From Castor canadensis (Eukaryota > Chordata > Mammalia > Rodentia > Castoridae), in the NCBI RefSeq assembly GCF_047511655.1, contig NC_133397.1:14905501-14969500 (forward strand): 64,000 nt of DNA, read 5' to 3'. The translations under genes and the position numbers were made by a program. Shown in pieces: positions 48,361-60,696 of this stretch. Each line of letters opens with the position of its first letter. The first letter of the stretch is position 1. The notes below the pieces were generated by a model. The model had not been told where the DNA came from and searched no databases. It saw only the letters and a list, made by a program, of their open reading frames with translations.

Positions 48361-48883
48361 CTCATTGTTCCTGAGTTGGTGTCTTCAGGATGCCCTTAAA
48401 ATATATGGAGACGAGTTCATGTGCAGGAGGTTTCTTGGTTTCCTTGGGATCAACACCTGAGGAGAAGTAAGACTTGGTGAAAGGAAGGGGTGAGCTGTGA
48501 TGAGGTTCCAACCTCAGCTGACTCTGTGAGGAGCTGTGGAGCTGGGGTGTTCCTCTTAAAAGCATGCTGGGTCGTTTTATATCTCTTTTGGACAAATCAT
48601 TGGATATGGGTTGTCCTGGGGAAGGAGTGTGATCTTTGGCTGAGGAGGATTCCCAAAAAAGGATATAACTGAGAGCCCTTAGCTGTCAGCACTCACAGCA
48701 GGTGTGAGAGGGAATGCCTCAGCTTTGATTGGAAGATGTATGTGTTGCACCAAGCAGCACTCACTATCCTTGTCATTTGTTGCAGGTCTTTTCAGTGGTC
48801 AGGCCTAGAAAATAAGACTGTTTCTCAGCAAAAAGTAGATCATATATTCATAATGTTATTTAGTTTTTTCTTTATTTCTTAAT
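48361..48883. other. putative intron, nothing recognised
   Basis: No gene or clear repeat. Confidence 0.4.
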
Positions 48884-49209
48884 TTTTTTTTTTTGGTCTT
48901 ACTGAGGTTTGTATTCAGGACCTCACTTTTGCTAGACAGGTGCTCTACCACTTGAGCCATGTCCCATCTCCTTTTTGCTTTAATTATTTCTTAGATAGGG
49001 TCTTGTGGTTTTTTTTTTTTTTTTTTTTTGCCTGGGTCCAGTCTGGACTGCAGTCTTCCTACTTATGTCTCCTGTGTGTGCTACTATATCCAGCTTGTTT
49101 GTTGAAATGCATTCTCACCAACTTTTTGCTCTGGCTGACCTTGATCCAAGATCCTCCTGATTTCTGCCTCCCATATTGCTGGGATGAAGTGTGTACCACT
49201 TTGTCCAGT
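48884..49209 (-). repeat. Composite SINE
   Basis: Reverse ID-like unit ('gctctaccacttgagccatg') and reverse B1-like units, interrupted by a long T run at about 49009-49029. It ends 'gctgggatgaagtgtgtacc'. Confidence 0.85.
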
Positions 49210-50570
49210 CAATTTCTTTGACTTATTTGTTTCTTTTATTTTGTACCCAAAGTCTTGGGATACCTAATGACGTTAACATGACAGTCTATTTGCTTTATCC
49301 TACGTGTGTGTAAAAGTCTCAGAATAACTATACCATTATGATTATGAAACTTGTGCTAAGATTTCTATAAATTTTTATCTCCTAGGTATATACCAGTAAG
49401 GATATAAAGTTAGATTATTTTTTTAAATATCTTGAAATAATTCATCTCTCTGAGTTTAAGGCAACAACTTGATACATAGTAAAGTTTTAATTTTTATGAA
49501 ATATCTCTTTTACTTTAATTCAATTTTGTTTCATAATTATGTAAAACTTTTATATTTCCCAACTTAAGCGGCCAACACTGTCCCTTATAGCCTTTCCTTT
49601 TTCTCTCCATTTGGAAAAACATTTAATTATTTTTTGATTTATGGTACCAATGTTTATTTTTTATATAAGCATATAAATGTATATGCATATATATGTGTAT
49701 ATGCAAATGTATGCTTATATGTACATGTTTATGTATATATATATATATATATAGTCATAATTCCTCCTTCTTAGCTAAATTATAACATGTTATCAACACT
49801 TTTCTGTAACTTCCTTTTCTCTTTCTAAATAAAACATTCTAGAAATCATTCCATCACACACATATTTATAGAGCGAGGTAGACCATACTTGTTTTTAGCC
49901 AATCATTTCATCAATGGACATTTGGGTTGCTTCCAATTTGCAAGTGTTTCCAGTTTTTGCTTGTCTGTCTTTGGGAAATATTTCCAGAGAAGAGATTGCT
50001 GGGTCAAAGGGTAAATGCCTGTGCAGCTTTGCTAAATTTTGCCAAAATCCCTTCCCTGGGAGTTTTCTGCTTTATTTTACATTCCTGTCGTAATGTGGGG
50101 AGTGTCTAATTCTCCCAGAGAGAACATTGAATAGAATATGTACCTCTACTTTCAGAGTTTTTCCAATTTGATACACTAGGTGTAATGCTTCATATAATTT
50201 TCACGTGCATTTATTTTCTCATGAGCAAGGATGAATTTTTTTCCCTGACTTTGGACCCAATTGCATATTTTTTGTAAGCTGTTCATTCCTGTCTCTTGTT
50301 CATTTTTCCATATTGTCATTATTTTTCTTCCTTTTTTCTGAAACTCTTTATGTATTAAGTGTATTAAACCTCTTGTCTATGATATACATGGCAAATATTT
50401 TTTCTGTATTCCCTTTTTCTAAAAGTTGGTATGGCACTTTTTTCCACAAAAAATTACTTTTGTGTAATCAAACTTCTTTTATTTTTTCTGTATTTTGAGT
50501 CATAATTAGACAAGTTTTTTTCGTCATTTCTGTCTTTAAATGAATTGGCCCATATTTTCATTTAGCAGAT
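49210..50570 (-). repeat. AT-rich stretch with old L1 3' remnant
   Basis: Positions 49735-49753 are a short (AT)n run within TATATG-rich sequence. From about 49860 the text ('catcaatggacatttgggtt', 'gattgctgggtcaaagggta') is antisense L1 3' sequence, old and unable to code. Confidence 0.65.
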
Positions 50571-51229
50571 GTGTGGCTCACCACATGTCTATTTCTTTAC
50601 ACACAAATTGTATATACACACTCATCCCTTGGTATCCATGAGGCATTGGTTTTAGAACCCCTAAAGAAGATATCAAAGTCTTCAGTTGCTTAAGTCTCTA
50701 TAATAAAGAGGGGCAGTATTTTCATAAAACCTATGTGTGCACTTCTGCAGTGCTTAATCTCTGGGTTACTTATAATACTTACTACAGTGTCAATACTTGT
50801 TTCTCTGTATTGTTTAGTTAATGATTACAATAGAAAACAATTTATACATGTTCAGATGTACAGTTTTGTTTTCTTTTTGTTAATGATACAGTGCTTCGTG
50901 TTTGCTAGGCAGGTGCTCTACAGCTTGAGCCAGACCTCCAGCATCCAAATGTTTTTGATTTGTGGTTGGTTGAGTCCTTGGATGTGGAACTCCTGGGCAT
51001 GGAGGCATGTGTGTGTACCTTTTTTTATATGTGTATATATTTATATGTGTATATATATGCTATATTATATGTAAAGTATATTATATATAGCTGCACCTCT
51101 GATGTATTAAATGTTTCCCCAAAGTAGTAAATGAATGTTAAATAAATCCTTGCCTGAATGTAGGACCCTGGGCAGTAATGATGCCCAGTATTTGACCTTG
51201 AACATGTGAACTAGAATGCTGTCGATTGA
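50571..51229. other. putative intron with short SINE remnant
   Basis: Positions 50872-50945 are a reverse ID-like remnant ('gctaggcaggtgctctacag'). Around 51020-51090 are TATATG-rich repeats. No gene. Confidence 0.5.
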
Positions 51230-51365
51230 AGAGCACTGAGCTGGGCATGGAGCCCTGGCTTGGGTCTCTGCCTCAAACCCTTACCAGCTGTATGACGCCC
51301 ACTCATCTCTTCTGATCCTGCTTCCTCATTTGCCAGGTGCAAGGGTGAGGAGAAAATAGTGTTAG
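51230..51365 (+). repeat. MIR fragment
   Basis: 'gagccctggcttgggtctct' and 'cttcctcatttgccaggtgc' fit MIR in sense, with strong divergence. Confidence 0.5.
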
Positions 51366-53064
51366 GATGGTTTGTAATTGACAAAAAACTGTCTACATGT
51401 AGGGATGCCTACTATAGTTTGTAATGGTGGGAGCTCTATCTTCCCTGTCCCCAGATGACTGCTGGGACAGATACAGTCAAGAAAACAAACACTGAGAGAT
51501 ACTTTCCTTCCTCCATCTTCTGAAAGCCCCATAAGAAGAGACCCCAGGTTTTACAATGTGTGTTGTTCTTATGATTATACTTTGTGGAATGGATACATCT
51601 CATAATGGGCTTTTCTTCACTGATGCAGAGTAAATAAAAGGAAGACAGAGTGAGAAGACTGATATTACAGGGAGTAGCCATTTTCTTTAGAGCTGTCACT
51701 GTGGTGAGATTGGAAAATGGACCACACACTCTCTGGTTAGGAGACCTACATATGCCCAGAGTGTCATGAAGCAGACCCTGACATTCCATCACTGTGAGCT
51801 TCCAGGACAACCAAGATGAAAAATAATCCTCCAGAAGATAACTTCCATTAAAGTCTTAGCAACGGCTTAGCTAAACTCGCTCCTTGGAACATTTTACTAC
51901 TCCATTTGCCATGAGCACATGCTGGCTTTCAGAGACCCGGGGTTACATAAATATTTGGACCAAGAAGATACCTAATTAAAAATAGAAAGCAGAGAGTGGG
52001 GGAAATTGAGTTTTTGGAAGAGGCCATCAAATCATTTGGAGGTATATGAAGTCTTGCTTTGTCTCTGATTTTATGGGACACATTCAGTGTGGCGTCTTGG
52101 GAACAAAAACCCTTGTATTCTTTATAACTATGGACTTCCTCATGGGGGGATGGCATAGGCTGTATTTTAAGGGTGTGACCTCTGGTGTGCCCTTTTCAGA
52201 TCAGAAATCTTGTCTCTCACTCAAAGCCTTGGTTTTTCATAGCATAAGGGGACTTCCTGCCTCTTCTAATGGTGTAACTGTTCACTCAGTTGTGCAGATG
52301 AGAACACAGCCTCCTTAACCCTCTGCATCTTTGTTCTCTTTCTTTCCAATCAGCTATAAAGTCTCAGCAATTGTGCTTTACAGATTTCTCTTGAACTGGT
52401 CACTTTCTCTTTATACAACCCCCACTGCATGAGTTTGGGTCCTTACCTCCTCTCACCTGTCATACTGCATCTCCTACTCTCCTTGGTTCCAGCCTTTCTG
52501 CTTGAGATCTTCCACGCTGCTGTCAGTGGAGTCATCATTTTTATTATGTTTTTAGTTTATAAAGGAAGGGGTTTTTATTTATAAAGTTTTGCTCACAGTT
52601 CTAGAGGGTGAGAAGTATAAAAGGCATGGGGCAGCCAATGGGTGAGGGCATTGTGCTATGTCATGACACAAAAGGCAGAAGGGCGTACCTCAGTGGGGTC
52701 TTAGTAAGTCACAGTCACAAATGCAACAATGCTCACTTATTGATTAAGGCCCTTTAGCTGTCTTTATGAAGATAAAATCCACATTCTTCAGACTGATGTA
52801 TATGGCAGCCTCTTCACCATTAGTCTTCTGTCTGCCTCTGATGTCCTCTGCTGAGAACACCCTTTGTCTTTCTGTTTGGTCAGCTCTGTCTGTGCCTTTA
52901 TCATTCAAGCTGCACATGACCTCTGCTTCAAAGTCTTTCCTGCAGGAGTCTCTGCACTTTTCTCAAGAATCTCAAATATGTTCCATTTACCCATGGTATG
53001 GCACTTTCCAGACTGGATTATTGGATTAGAATAAGGGAGAAAACATGGGTAGGGAGAGTTTTTG
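51366..53064. other. putative intron, no gene
   Basis: A possible antisense LTR remnant lies at 52549-52760 ('gctcacagttctagagggtg'). The rest shows no recognised feature. Confidence 0.4.
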
Positions 53065-53255
53065 TAGTGGAGAGTACATGAGTTTTGGAGTTAATTCAAC
53101 CTGGTTTTAAAAGCTTGCCTCCAACATTTACCTATTGTGTGATCTTGTACTCAACCTCTCTGAATAACCATTTTCCCACATACTTCCCTTATCATGTTGG
53201 AAAGATTAAAAGACATGCGTGGGTCAGGCACCTAAGAGTATCTGGTAGAAACTTA
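53065..53255 (+). repeat. MIR SINE
   Basis: Sense MIR order: 'gttttggagttaattcaacc', 'attgtgtgatcttgtactca', 'acctctctgaataaccattt'. Confidence 0.65.
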
Positions 53256-54207
53256 GAACTTGATAGTCTCCTGTTCTTTTTAGCTGTACCATCTGCTCTG
53301 AGGAAGTGTATTGGGCGTTGGTCAGAACCTGACTTCTCCCTGAGAAATGGATCTGGTACCTCCTGGTTAGTGAACTAAAAGCAGGCTGTGTGCTCAGCCA
53401 GTGTAGACTATCAATGGAGAAGTAGTCATTGATTAGGGTTGTATGGGAGGTTGTCTAGAGAGAGGAAGATGGGGGAGGAATGTGTTTGGGTTGGGAAACT
53501 GATAGTGCAATTAACTTAAAAAGTTTTTCCCGTCAGTTTTTTTTCCATGTGTCATCCCTGAAACACTATCCTGCCAAGTGTAATGGTATCTCCAAGGTAT
53601 AGGGTACTTAAAAATAGGGAGATAATTATATCCTCTTGATTATCCACATCCAAACATAAGAAACGGAGCTCTCTTAAAGGAATAAGTCATCAGAGTATGA
53701 AGAGAAACTCACATCCTTTAAAAGAGCTGAGTGGAGCCTCCCATGGGTAGGTGGGGGTCAAGTGCAGAGAGGAGGAAACTGCTCTTTCTGTAGGTCTGAG
53801 CCTGGGTATGGGGAAGAATGGGCTATGAGCCTGGCAGCAGCTGGCCTGTTACATCAGAACTGAGCATTCCCCAACATGGAAAGCCTCATGATTGAGACTG
53901 TGCAGATGCTTACTGTGTAAGTGATTAAAGCGAACTGTTGTTTGGGGGACAAGGGCAGAAGGTGAAGTTTGAATGCTTAACAAATAGAGAAATAAGATTT
54001 AGGGCTCATAAAAATTATATTGCAGTCTTTCCCTTTTCCTAACAAACCAGATCTTTAAACTCAAGTTTTTGACTTTCTTGTTATTAAAATGTATAATTGT
54101 ATATTGTTTTATTGCATTTCCTGCTTTGCTTTTAACATAGCCCATCATCCTGGAAAGGGCAGATTAAAAATAAGCTCAGCAAGCCAGGATGACACCCGTG
54201 TAACACC
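53256..54207. other. 3' end of putative KCNS3 intron
   Basis: No repeat family is recognised. It leads into the acceptor of the coding exon. Confidence 0.45.
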
Positions 54208-54225
54208 ATCTTCTGCTCCTTCCAG
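54208..54225 (+). promoter_or_regulatory. Splice acceptor of the KCNS3 coding exon
   Basis: A pyrimidine-rich run 'atcttctgctccttccag' ends in CAG at 54225, 56 bases before the start codon. It is the best acceptor close upstream of the coding sequence. A weaker CAG near 54265 is possible. Use of this site is inferred. Confidence 0.6.
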
Positions 54226-54281
54226 GCGCAGTGTGATCTTCCTCCCGCTTCCTGGCCAGAACTCTGCCTGCTGTATCCATC

Positions 54282-55757
54282 ATGGTGTTTGGTGAGTTTT
54301 TCCATCGCCCTGGACAAGACAAAGAACTTGTCAACTTGAACGTGGGGGGCTTTAAGCAGACTGTTGACCAGAGCACGCTCCTGCGATTCCCTCATACCAG
54401 ACTGGGGAAACTGCTAACTTGCCACTCTGAAGAGGCCATTCTGGAGCTGTGCGATGATTACAGTGTGGCTGATAAAGAGTACTATTTCGATCGGAACCCC
54501 TCCCTCTTCAGATATGTTTTGAATTTTTATTACACGGGGAAGCTGCATGTCATGGAGGAGCTGTGTGTGTTCTCCTTCTGCCAGGAGATCGAGTACTGGG
54601 GCATCAATGAGCTCTTCATTGACTCCTGTTGTAGCGGTCGCTACCAGGAGCGCAAGGAGGAAAGCCATGAGAAGGACTGGGACCAGAAGAGCAATGACGT
54701 GAGTACTGACTCCTCCTTTGAAGAGTCTTCTCTGTTTGAGAAAGAGCTGGAGAAGTTTGACCAGCTGCGATTTGGTCAGCTCCGGAAAAAAATCTGGATT
54801 CGAATGGAAAACCCAGCATACTGCCTGTCAGCCAAGCTGATCGCCATCTCCTCGTTGAGTGTTGTGCTGGCCTCCATTGTCGCCATGTGTGTCCACAGCA
54901 TGTCAGAGTTCCAGAGTGAGGATGGACAGGTGGATGACCCTGTGTTAGAGGGTGTGGAGATTGCATGTATCGCTTGGTTCACAGGGGAACTTGCCATTCG
55001 GCTGGTTGCTGCTCCCTGTCAAAAGAAATTCTGGAAGAACCCTCTGAATATAATTGACTTTGTCTCCATTATTCCCTTCTATGCCACATTGGCGGTAGAT
55101 ACCAAGGAAGATGAGAGTGAGGACATTGAGAACATGGGCAAGGTGGTCCAGATTCTCCGGCTTATGCGGATTTTCCGAATCCTGAAGCTTGCTCGGCACT
55201 CAGTAGGACTTCGTTCTCTTGGGGCCACACTGAGACACAGCTACCATGAAGTGGGACTGCTGCTTCTTTTCCTGTCTGTTGGTATTTCCATATTCTCTGT
55301 GCTTATCTACTCTGTGGAGAAAGATGACCAGACATCCAGCCTCACCAGCATCCCTGTCTGCTGGTGGTGGGCCACCATCAGCATGACGACGGTGGGCTAT
55401 GGAGACACTCACCCTGTCACCTTGGCTGGGAAGGTCATTGCCAGCATGTGCATCATCTGTGGCATTTTGGTGGTGGCCCTTCCCATCACCATCATCTTCA
55501 ACAAGTTTTCCAAGTACTACCAGAAGCAAAAAGACATTGACGTCGACCAGAGCAGTGAGGAGCCACCAGACAAGTGCCATGAGCTACCTTATTTTAACAT
55601 TAGGGACATTTATGCACAGCGGGTGCATGCCTTCATTACCAGTCTGTCTTCTGTTGGCATTGTGGTGAGCGATCCTGACTCCACAGATGCTTCAAGTATC
55701 GAAGACAACGAGGATGTTTATAACATCACATCCTTGGAGAACTGCACAACAAAATGA
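54282..55757 (+). CDS. KCNS3: Voltage-gated potassium channel modifier subunit Kv9.3
   Basis: The 491-codon frame has the usual KCNS3 length and complete Kv architecture. The cytoplasmic T1 tetramerisation domain is at about residues 14-118, with the zinc motif HX5CX20CC (H89, C95, C116, C117). S1 is ~184-206, S2 ~224-245, S3 ~256-272. The S4 voltage sensor is ~287-312, with R293, R296, R299, K302 and R305 spaced by three. S5 is ~324-344, the pore filter TVGYGD 370-375, and S6 ~383-408. In S6 the usual PXP hinge is PIT (401-403), lacking the second proline, as is typical of silent Kv subunits. The family forms no current alone. Kv9.3 joins Kv2.1-type subunits at the plasma membrane and changes their gating. 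The start ATG has A at -3 and G at +4. No frameshift or stop is seen, so it should be functional. KCNS1/KCNS2 are the alternatives, but length and sequence favour KCNS3. Confidence 0.97.
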   Translation: MVFGEFFHRPGQDKELVNLNVGGFKQTVDQSTLLRFPHTRLGKLLTCHSEEAILELCDDYSVADKEYYFDRNPSLFRYVLNFYYTGKLHVMEELCVFSFCQEIEYWGINELFIDSCCSGRYQERKEESHEKDWDQKSNDVSTDSSFEESSLFEKELEKFDQLRFGQLRKKIWIRMENPAYCLSAKLIAISSLSVVLASIVAMCVHSMSEFQSEDGQVDDPVLEGVEIACIAWFTGELAIRLVAAPCQKKFWKNPLNIIDFVSIIPFYATLAVDTKEDESEDIENMGKVVQILRLMRIFRILKLARHSVGLRSLGATLRHSYHEVGLLLLFLSVGISIFSVLIYSVEKDDQTSSLTSIPVCWWWATISMTTVGYGDTHPVTLAGKVIASMCIICGILVVALPITIIFNKFSKYYQKQKDIDVDQSSEEPPDKCHELPYFNIRDIYAQRVHAFITSLSSVGIVVSDPDSTDASSIEDNEDVYNITSLENCTTK

Positions 55758-56238
55758 ACAGGGACATTTGTGCCTGTATCTCGTGTTCCTTTCCAACATT
55801 AGGTTAACACAGCTTTATAAACCTCAGTGGGTTCATTAAAATCATTTAATTCTCAGGGTGTACCTTTTAGCCATAGTTGGACATTCATTGCTGAATTCTG
55901 AAATGATAGAATTATCTTTATTTTTCTCAGTGAGGTCAATTAAATGCCTTGTTCTGAAATTTATTTTTTACAAGAGAGAGTTGTGATACGGTTTTTGGGT
56001 AAAAAAAAATATCAATGATATTGGGTGGGATTTATTGCTACGGCTTATGCATCATTCTATATTTGTCATTTACTCACATTGAGCTAACTAGAAATTACTG
56101 ACAAGTAGACTCATAGGTCCAGCTGACAGAAGACTACATGCATGTAAGATCCACAAACTGAGACAATGCATGTACATCCGTGTTCATGTTCTAGACATGG
56201 AAACTGAGAGCCGAATAAACTTCCTAATTCAGTATGGA
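55758..56238 (+). other. KCNS3: KCNS3 3' UTR
   Basis: An AT-rich tail after TGA at 55755-55757. It is free of SINE/LINE insertions, unlike most of the window. The end is set by the AATAAA at 56214. Confidence 0.65.
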
Positions 56239-56260
56239 GAATTTCTTGGTTGTGTGTTCT
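56214..56260 (+). terminator. Polyadenylation signal and GU-rich element
   Basis: AATAAA at 56214-56219 is followed by a GU-rich element 'ttggttgtgtgttctt' at 56246-56261, the expected spacing for cleavage near 56230-56240. Confidence 0.75.
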
Positions 56261-57334
56261 TATGTCAAATAAGTACATTTCAGTATTAACAATTGGCTTA
56301 GAGGGGAAATGACCTTTTTGGAATATCCAGTCTTTTCCTTTTGCATTTTGAATCTACACCAATTATATGCAGTTTAGCAGTCTTGTGGTTGGTAGGTGGA
56401 AAAACATATCCCTGATTAAACTGTACTGCCCAGTGTACATTGATTAAGCACGTAGGTGTTGGGAAAATATGAATGAAGTGTGTATCCTTACAGACATATT
56501 TCCAGTAGATATTTTGAATTTTGTAATAATTTCTACTGCTAGGATAAAACCTCATCACCTGAAAATTTTACAGAGCCGAGTAAATCTGCCAACTCCCAGG
56601 CAGAGACCCATCCAGTGAACGGAAGAAAGGAGAGATGTTGTGCAAACACACAGAAGTGATTCATTAATGGCCAGAGGTGTGAAGCATAAATCACTGAAAA
56701 AATGCTGTGCCAAAGCTATAAAATGAGCCAGCATTTCCAAATAGCTGCAGAGACAGTGATGGCAGCACCTTACATAGAAACCCCTTACTAGGAAAGAAGG
56801 CACACAGAATGACTGCCAGAGCAGTGACTGAGCATTTCCATCTCATGTGGGGAGAGCTTAGCTCAAGTCTTCGTTTTGGAGATGTATGGCCCTGCTAACT
56901 CATGCTGTCAGGACGGCTGCACGGTTCTTTCCCTGTGCTCTTTCAAATGGATGAGCCATATGGATTTACTTCCTAATCTTTTATATTTGGAGATGCATTT
57001 CATTGAAAGAAGAACATCGTCTGCAGGTTATTGGTACCTCTTTGACTCCTCATTCCTCTTCACGTGTCTGTAAGTTCTGAGTTGAACAAGATGGAACTGG
57101 TCACTCTTTTAAACCTGGAGGTGTATTATGTGCATGTGTGTCAGTCATGCTCAATTAAAAACATCTTTATTTCCTTCCAAATGTCTTTTTGATTTTGGCA
57201 TAAATGTGGTTTTGAGGCATAGCAGAAGTTGGGATCCTGTTTTATTAATATTTCCTAATTAGTAGTGAAGTTATTGAAGACTGCTTAAATAGTAATAGTA
57301 GAGATAATGACCACTACAGCATCAATAATAATAG
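56261..57334. other. downstream flank, possible extended 3' UTR
   Basis: No recognised repeat or gene. An ATTAAA at 57154-57159, followed by T-rich sequence, could serve a longer KCNS3 transcript. This is only a possibility. Confidence 0.4.
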
Positions 57335-57515
57335 CTATCTAAGTGAGTGCTTTGCCAATATAACCTCATTTATTCCTTGCAAGGGATTATTACTGTCCTT
57401 ATTTGAAGATGTAACAACTGAGGTTGACAGGAAAAGAGGTTTCCTTAAGTTCCCACAGTGAGGAATGGAGTGAACTCTGAAGGCAGAGCCCAGGCTCTGA
57501 CCTGCCCTCTTAGGG
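57335..57515 (-). repeat. MIR SINE
   Basis: Antisense MIR order: 'gtgctttgccaatataacct', 'catttattccttgcaaggga', 'ggcagagcccaggctctgac'. Confidence 0.7.
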
Positions 57516-59318
57516 AATGGATTTAAGGAAGTATCAGAACAGGCTTCCCCTGAAGACAGAGAGATGAGTGCTGCTCTCCAAATTTGACTTTTCCAGTATG
57601 CAAGTGAAAGGAGTAATGCTGGATGTATACTTTTCCTTTCCTGATCCAGAAAACAGACATGTTTATTTAGAGATTCAAAATTTTGTAGAATGTTCTTGAA
57701 GCCAGAAGAGCCTCTGAGGATTCCTGCTTTGAGGACACCAAGTGGTAAACATGGTGGAAAACCTGCAGTTCTACAAGAATTCAGGAATGTCTGTCTCTGG
57801 TGGGAACAGAAGGGGGCTTTGTCCATTATCACCCTATAGGAATGGTGCTTCTAAGTGTGCTCATGGGGGTTCTTCACTCTCTCCCCCTCACCCCCTCATC
57901 TCAATCCTTGCCATATCCTTCTGTTAAAATCTATGCCATATCAAGAGGCTCTGGTGACAAAAATTTGCAGGGCCTTGTGTTGAACTAGGCTTCTCATATA
58001 CCACATGGGCCTCCTCTTGTTCATTTCCGTGAGAAGAAATGGCAGCCCTTTGCTCAGGAATGGTGGAGTGGCTGGCTAAATGCCCACCTTATAGGGATAC
58101 TGGCAAGGGCTACGGGAGTGAAGTGGCAGAGGAAGAAGCCAGGCAACACAATCTAAGGCCCAGTGATACCTGTTTCTTCATTGATAGGTCCTGGGAATTG
58201 GGGTTCAATTGAGTGAGACCAATTCAGGGAGTTTCATCTTAAAATTTTTTCCTACTCTGTGTCCTCATTCTCTTCCAGTTCTTCAGAATTGTTTTGCTAT
58301 CATCTTCAGGTGTTCTTTATGGTGGTTTGAAAGGTCATGGAATGACCCAGTGACCTGCCCCAATGGATTGATGTTTGGGGCCTGGGTTTTTGGGAGTCTA
58401 GTGAGTTCACTGATACTGGACAGGTGGTCTCTTCTCTTTTGGCCACATACACTGCTTGCTGATCTTTGCCTTTGTGGTGTCTCTTTTCTTTCCCTTTGCT
58501 GAACACCCTACTTTATTGAAAGTATCTGCCACTTTTAGGTGTGCTGGTTCTTTTTTATCCTGTGGAGGCTTAGATGGGCAGATACAGGTAGACTTTGTGA
58601 CTTTACTTATTCTTCCTGTTTTTTTTTTTTTTTGCCAGAGATATTTGGTCTCTCAGTTGCTTTTGTACATGCCCAAGTTCTTCCACATGTGTTAATTTTA
58701 TACTTAACTCAAGGGTTTGGGGGACACTTGGGGGTCATGGTGGGTCTTTAAGCTTGGAGGTTGATTCATATTACTTGAGAAGCTTTCATTATCATCCAGG
58801 AGAGAGTGATTTGTAACACATGGAACTGTCAATATCTATCTTTTTTGATCTAGAATAACAGCAGGTTCCATATGGTTCAATTTAGTGTCAAGAGTGACTT
58901 GTGTTAGCCAAAAGGTGCTTCTCAGGGTCCTAGACAAACTTATGATGCCTGTTTAAAGGAAGAAGCAAGTATCACGGATCTGGGATTTTCTGTAAAACTC
59001 ACAGCTGTGTGATGAGGAGGCCAGGAGGTGCCTCTCTGAGCTGGTTTTCTCAGGCTAGAGGTGAATAGAATAATTGCTGGGTTTCTTTCTGTTCCTTGTG
59101 CTTAGATATTGTTTGGAAACAGTAGTTTCCAAATCGACTAGTTCTGCTTGAACTTTGTTTAGATTATACACTTGCATAATAAAAATAAGTTTTAACCTGC
59201 CATCTATTTTTTCTTATATTCTCTGCCAATAGAGTACTGGTCAATCCAATTTTTTTCTTGTTATTGCAGACCTAGGGAGTTGGCTACTTTAAAACTTTGG
59301 TTATTAGAAATATTTGCA
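57516..59318. other. intergenic, nothing recognised
   Basis: There is no gene. A T run at about 58619-58634 may be the tail of an unidentified reverse-oriented retroposon. Confidence 0.4.
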
Positions 59319-59530
59319 AGGTAGGTGTTTTGGTGCATGTCTATAATCTCAGTACTCAGTAGACAGAGGAAGGAGGATGGAGAGTTTAAAGCCAGCTTGG
59401 GCAATGGTAGCATGAGACCCTGTCTTAAAACAAAATGAAAACAAAAGGGCTGGGGGCATAGCTCAAATTGAAGAGCATTCGCCTAACATGCACAAAGCCT
59501 TAGGTTCAATCCCCAGTACCACCAAAGCAA
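59319..59530 (+). repeat. B1-ID dimeric SINE
   Basis: B1-like unit 'aaggtaggtgttttggtgca' to 'gagaccctgtcttaaaacaa', an A-rich linker, then an ID-like unit 'gggctgggggcatagctcaa' ending 'aatccccagtaccacc'. A clear dimer. Confidence 0.88.
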
Positions 59531-60012
59531 GACAAACAAAGAAGACAGACAAACAAAGTGAAAACTATGTAAAGGGTCACTTATTTCCTGTGTCTGTGGC
59601 AGGAGTAAAGGCCCCTGGAGGGCTGGCAAGAGGTTAGGGGGAGTAGCAATGAATACATTAGTTTGGTTTGCTTTCAAATCACCCCTGGTTTAACCCTTGG
59701 TCATTTTCAGCATCTGTCATTTTGTCCTGCCAGGACGAAGTCCAAAACATTTAGGAATGCAGGAGAGAGGAGGGGTGAGCTGAGAAAGAAAAGGCAGGGA
59801 GGTTTTGGATGTATAAGCACTGCTTATAGCCATGGAATGTGACAGCAAGGAGGGACTCTGGAGGTCATTTGCCCTGCCCTCCATTTTGCAGTGAAGAGTG
59901 AATTGCTCAAGGCAGCATAGAGACCAAATCCAGACTAGAACACAGCTATAGCTCGGTCTCTTCCTTCCCTCCCTCCCTCCCTCTCTGCTTCGCGTCCTGG
60001 TTTCTTTTTATT
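59531..60012. other. intergenic with (CCCT)n tract
   Basis: Positions 59962-59985 are a CCCT-rich tract. Positions 59840-59960 contain a weak MIR-like stretch ('ttttgcagtgaagagtgaat'). Confidence 0.5.
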
Positions 60013-60300
60013 ATGAAAGATTTCAAGTTTATACAAAAGTGGCTGGAATGGTATCATCCACCTACATCTGCCCATCACCCAGCTTCTGCAATTATCTACT
60101 CATAAGAAATATTTTATCTTTTTCATGACTCACTTTTTCCCCTTCTCTGTTTATTTTGAAGCAAAGTTCATCCTATCATTAAATCCATAAATATTTCAGT
60201 GAGTATCTTTAAGAGAGCAATCCTTCTGAGCATAATTGCCATGCCATTAATAAAATGAAAAGTTAATGATAATTCCTTAATACTACAAAGCACTCAGTCT
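60013..60300 (+). repeat. Old L1 3'-end remnant
   Basis: 'atttcaagtttatacaaaag', 'cccatcacccagcttctgca' and 'ttattttgaagcaaagttca' match the type of old mammalian L1 3' sequence also hinted at 42780-43020. It is non-coding. Confidence 0.6.
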
Positions 60301-60696
60301 TAGAAGGCATTGCATACGTATTACTTTCTAAGTATTTGACATTTTTGAACACCTGGTTCAGGTAAGAATTTCTAAATATCGTGTGGTCAGAACTCACATG
60401 AATGCAGTGAACCCCAAAGAATAATTGAAGTGATTTCTGCTTAGATTCTCAAGGTATCAAGGATGGATTTTTATTTTCTCAGTTTTTAAAAGACCTTCGG
60501 GGGCTGAGATGACATTCCCTGCAGCTTAAATTTAACCTACACATTGTGAAGGGCAGTTTCAGGTGCATTTGTCTTTGTTTCCCTCCACTGCAAGTGGAAC
60601 CAACCACTAATTTCCTGTTGAATAACGAATATGTTTTTCAACTCATTAGGTTTCCACTTGGAGTGCTCTTTGCCTGCTATAAAGAATCCCAGTTTT
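60301..60696. other. intergenic, nothing recognised
   Basis: No gene or repeat family identified. Confidence 0.4.

Larger units (their letters stand above)
54226..56238 (+). other. KCNS3: KCNS3 terminal exon (5' UTR part, whole CDS, 3' UTR)
   Basis: It runs from the inferred acceptor to just past the polyadenylation signal at 56214-56219. About 56 bases of 5' UTR precede the ATG and about 480 bases of 3' UTR follow the stop. KCNS3 is known to carry its whole coding sequence in one 3' exon. The cleavage site is estimated. Confidence 0.7.

Noticed and set aside
54616-55580. Minus-strand open frames of 73-126 codons within KCNS3
   Set aside because: They are shadows of the conserved KCNS3 coding frame on the opposite strand.
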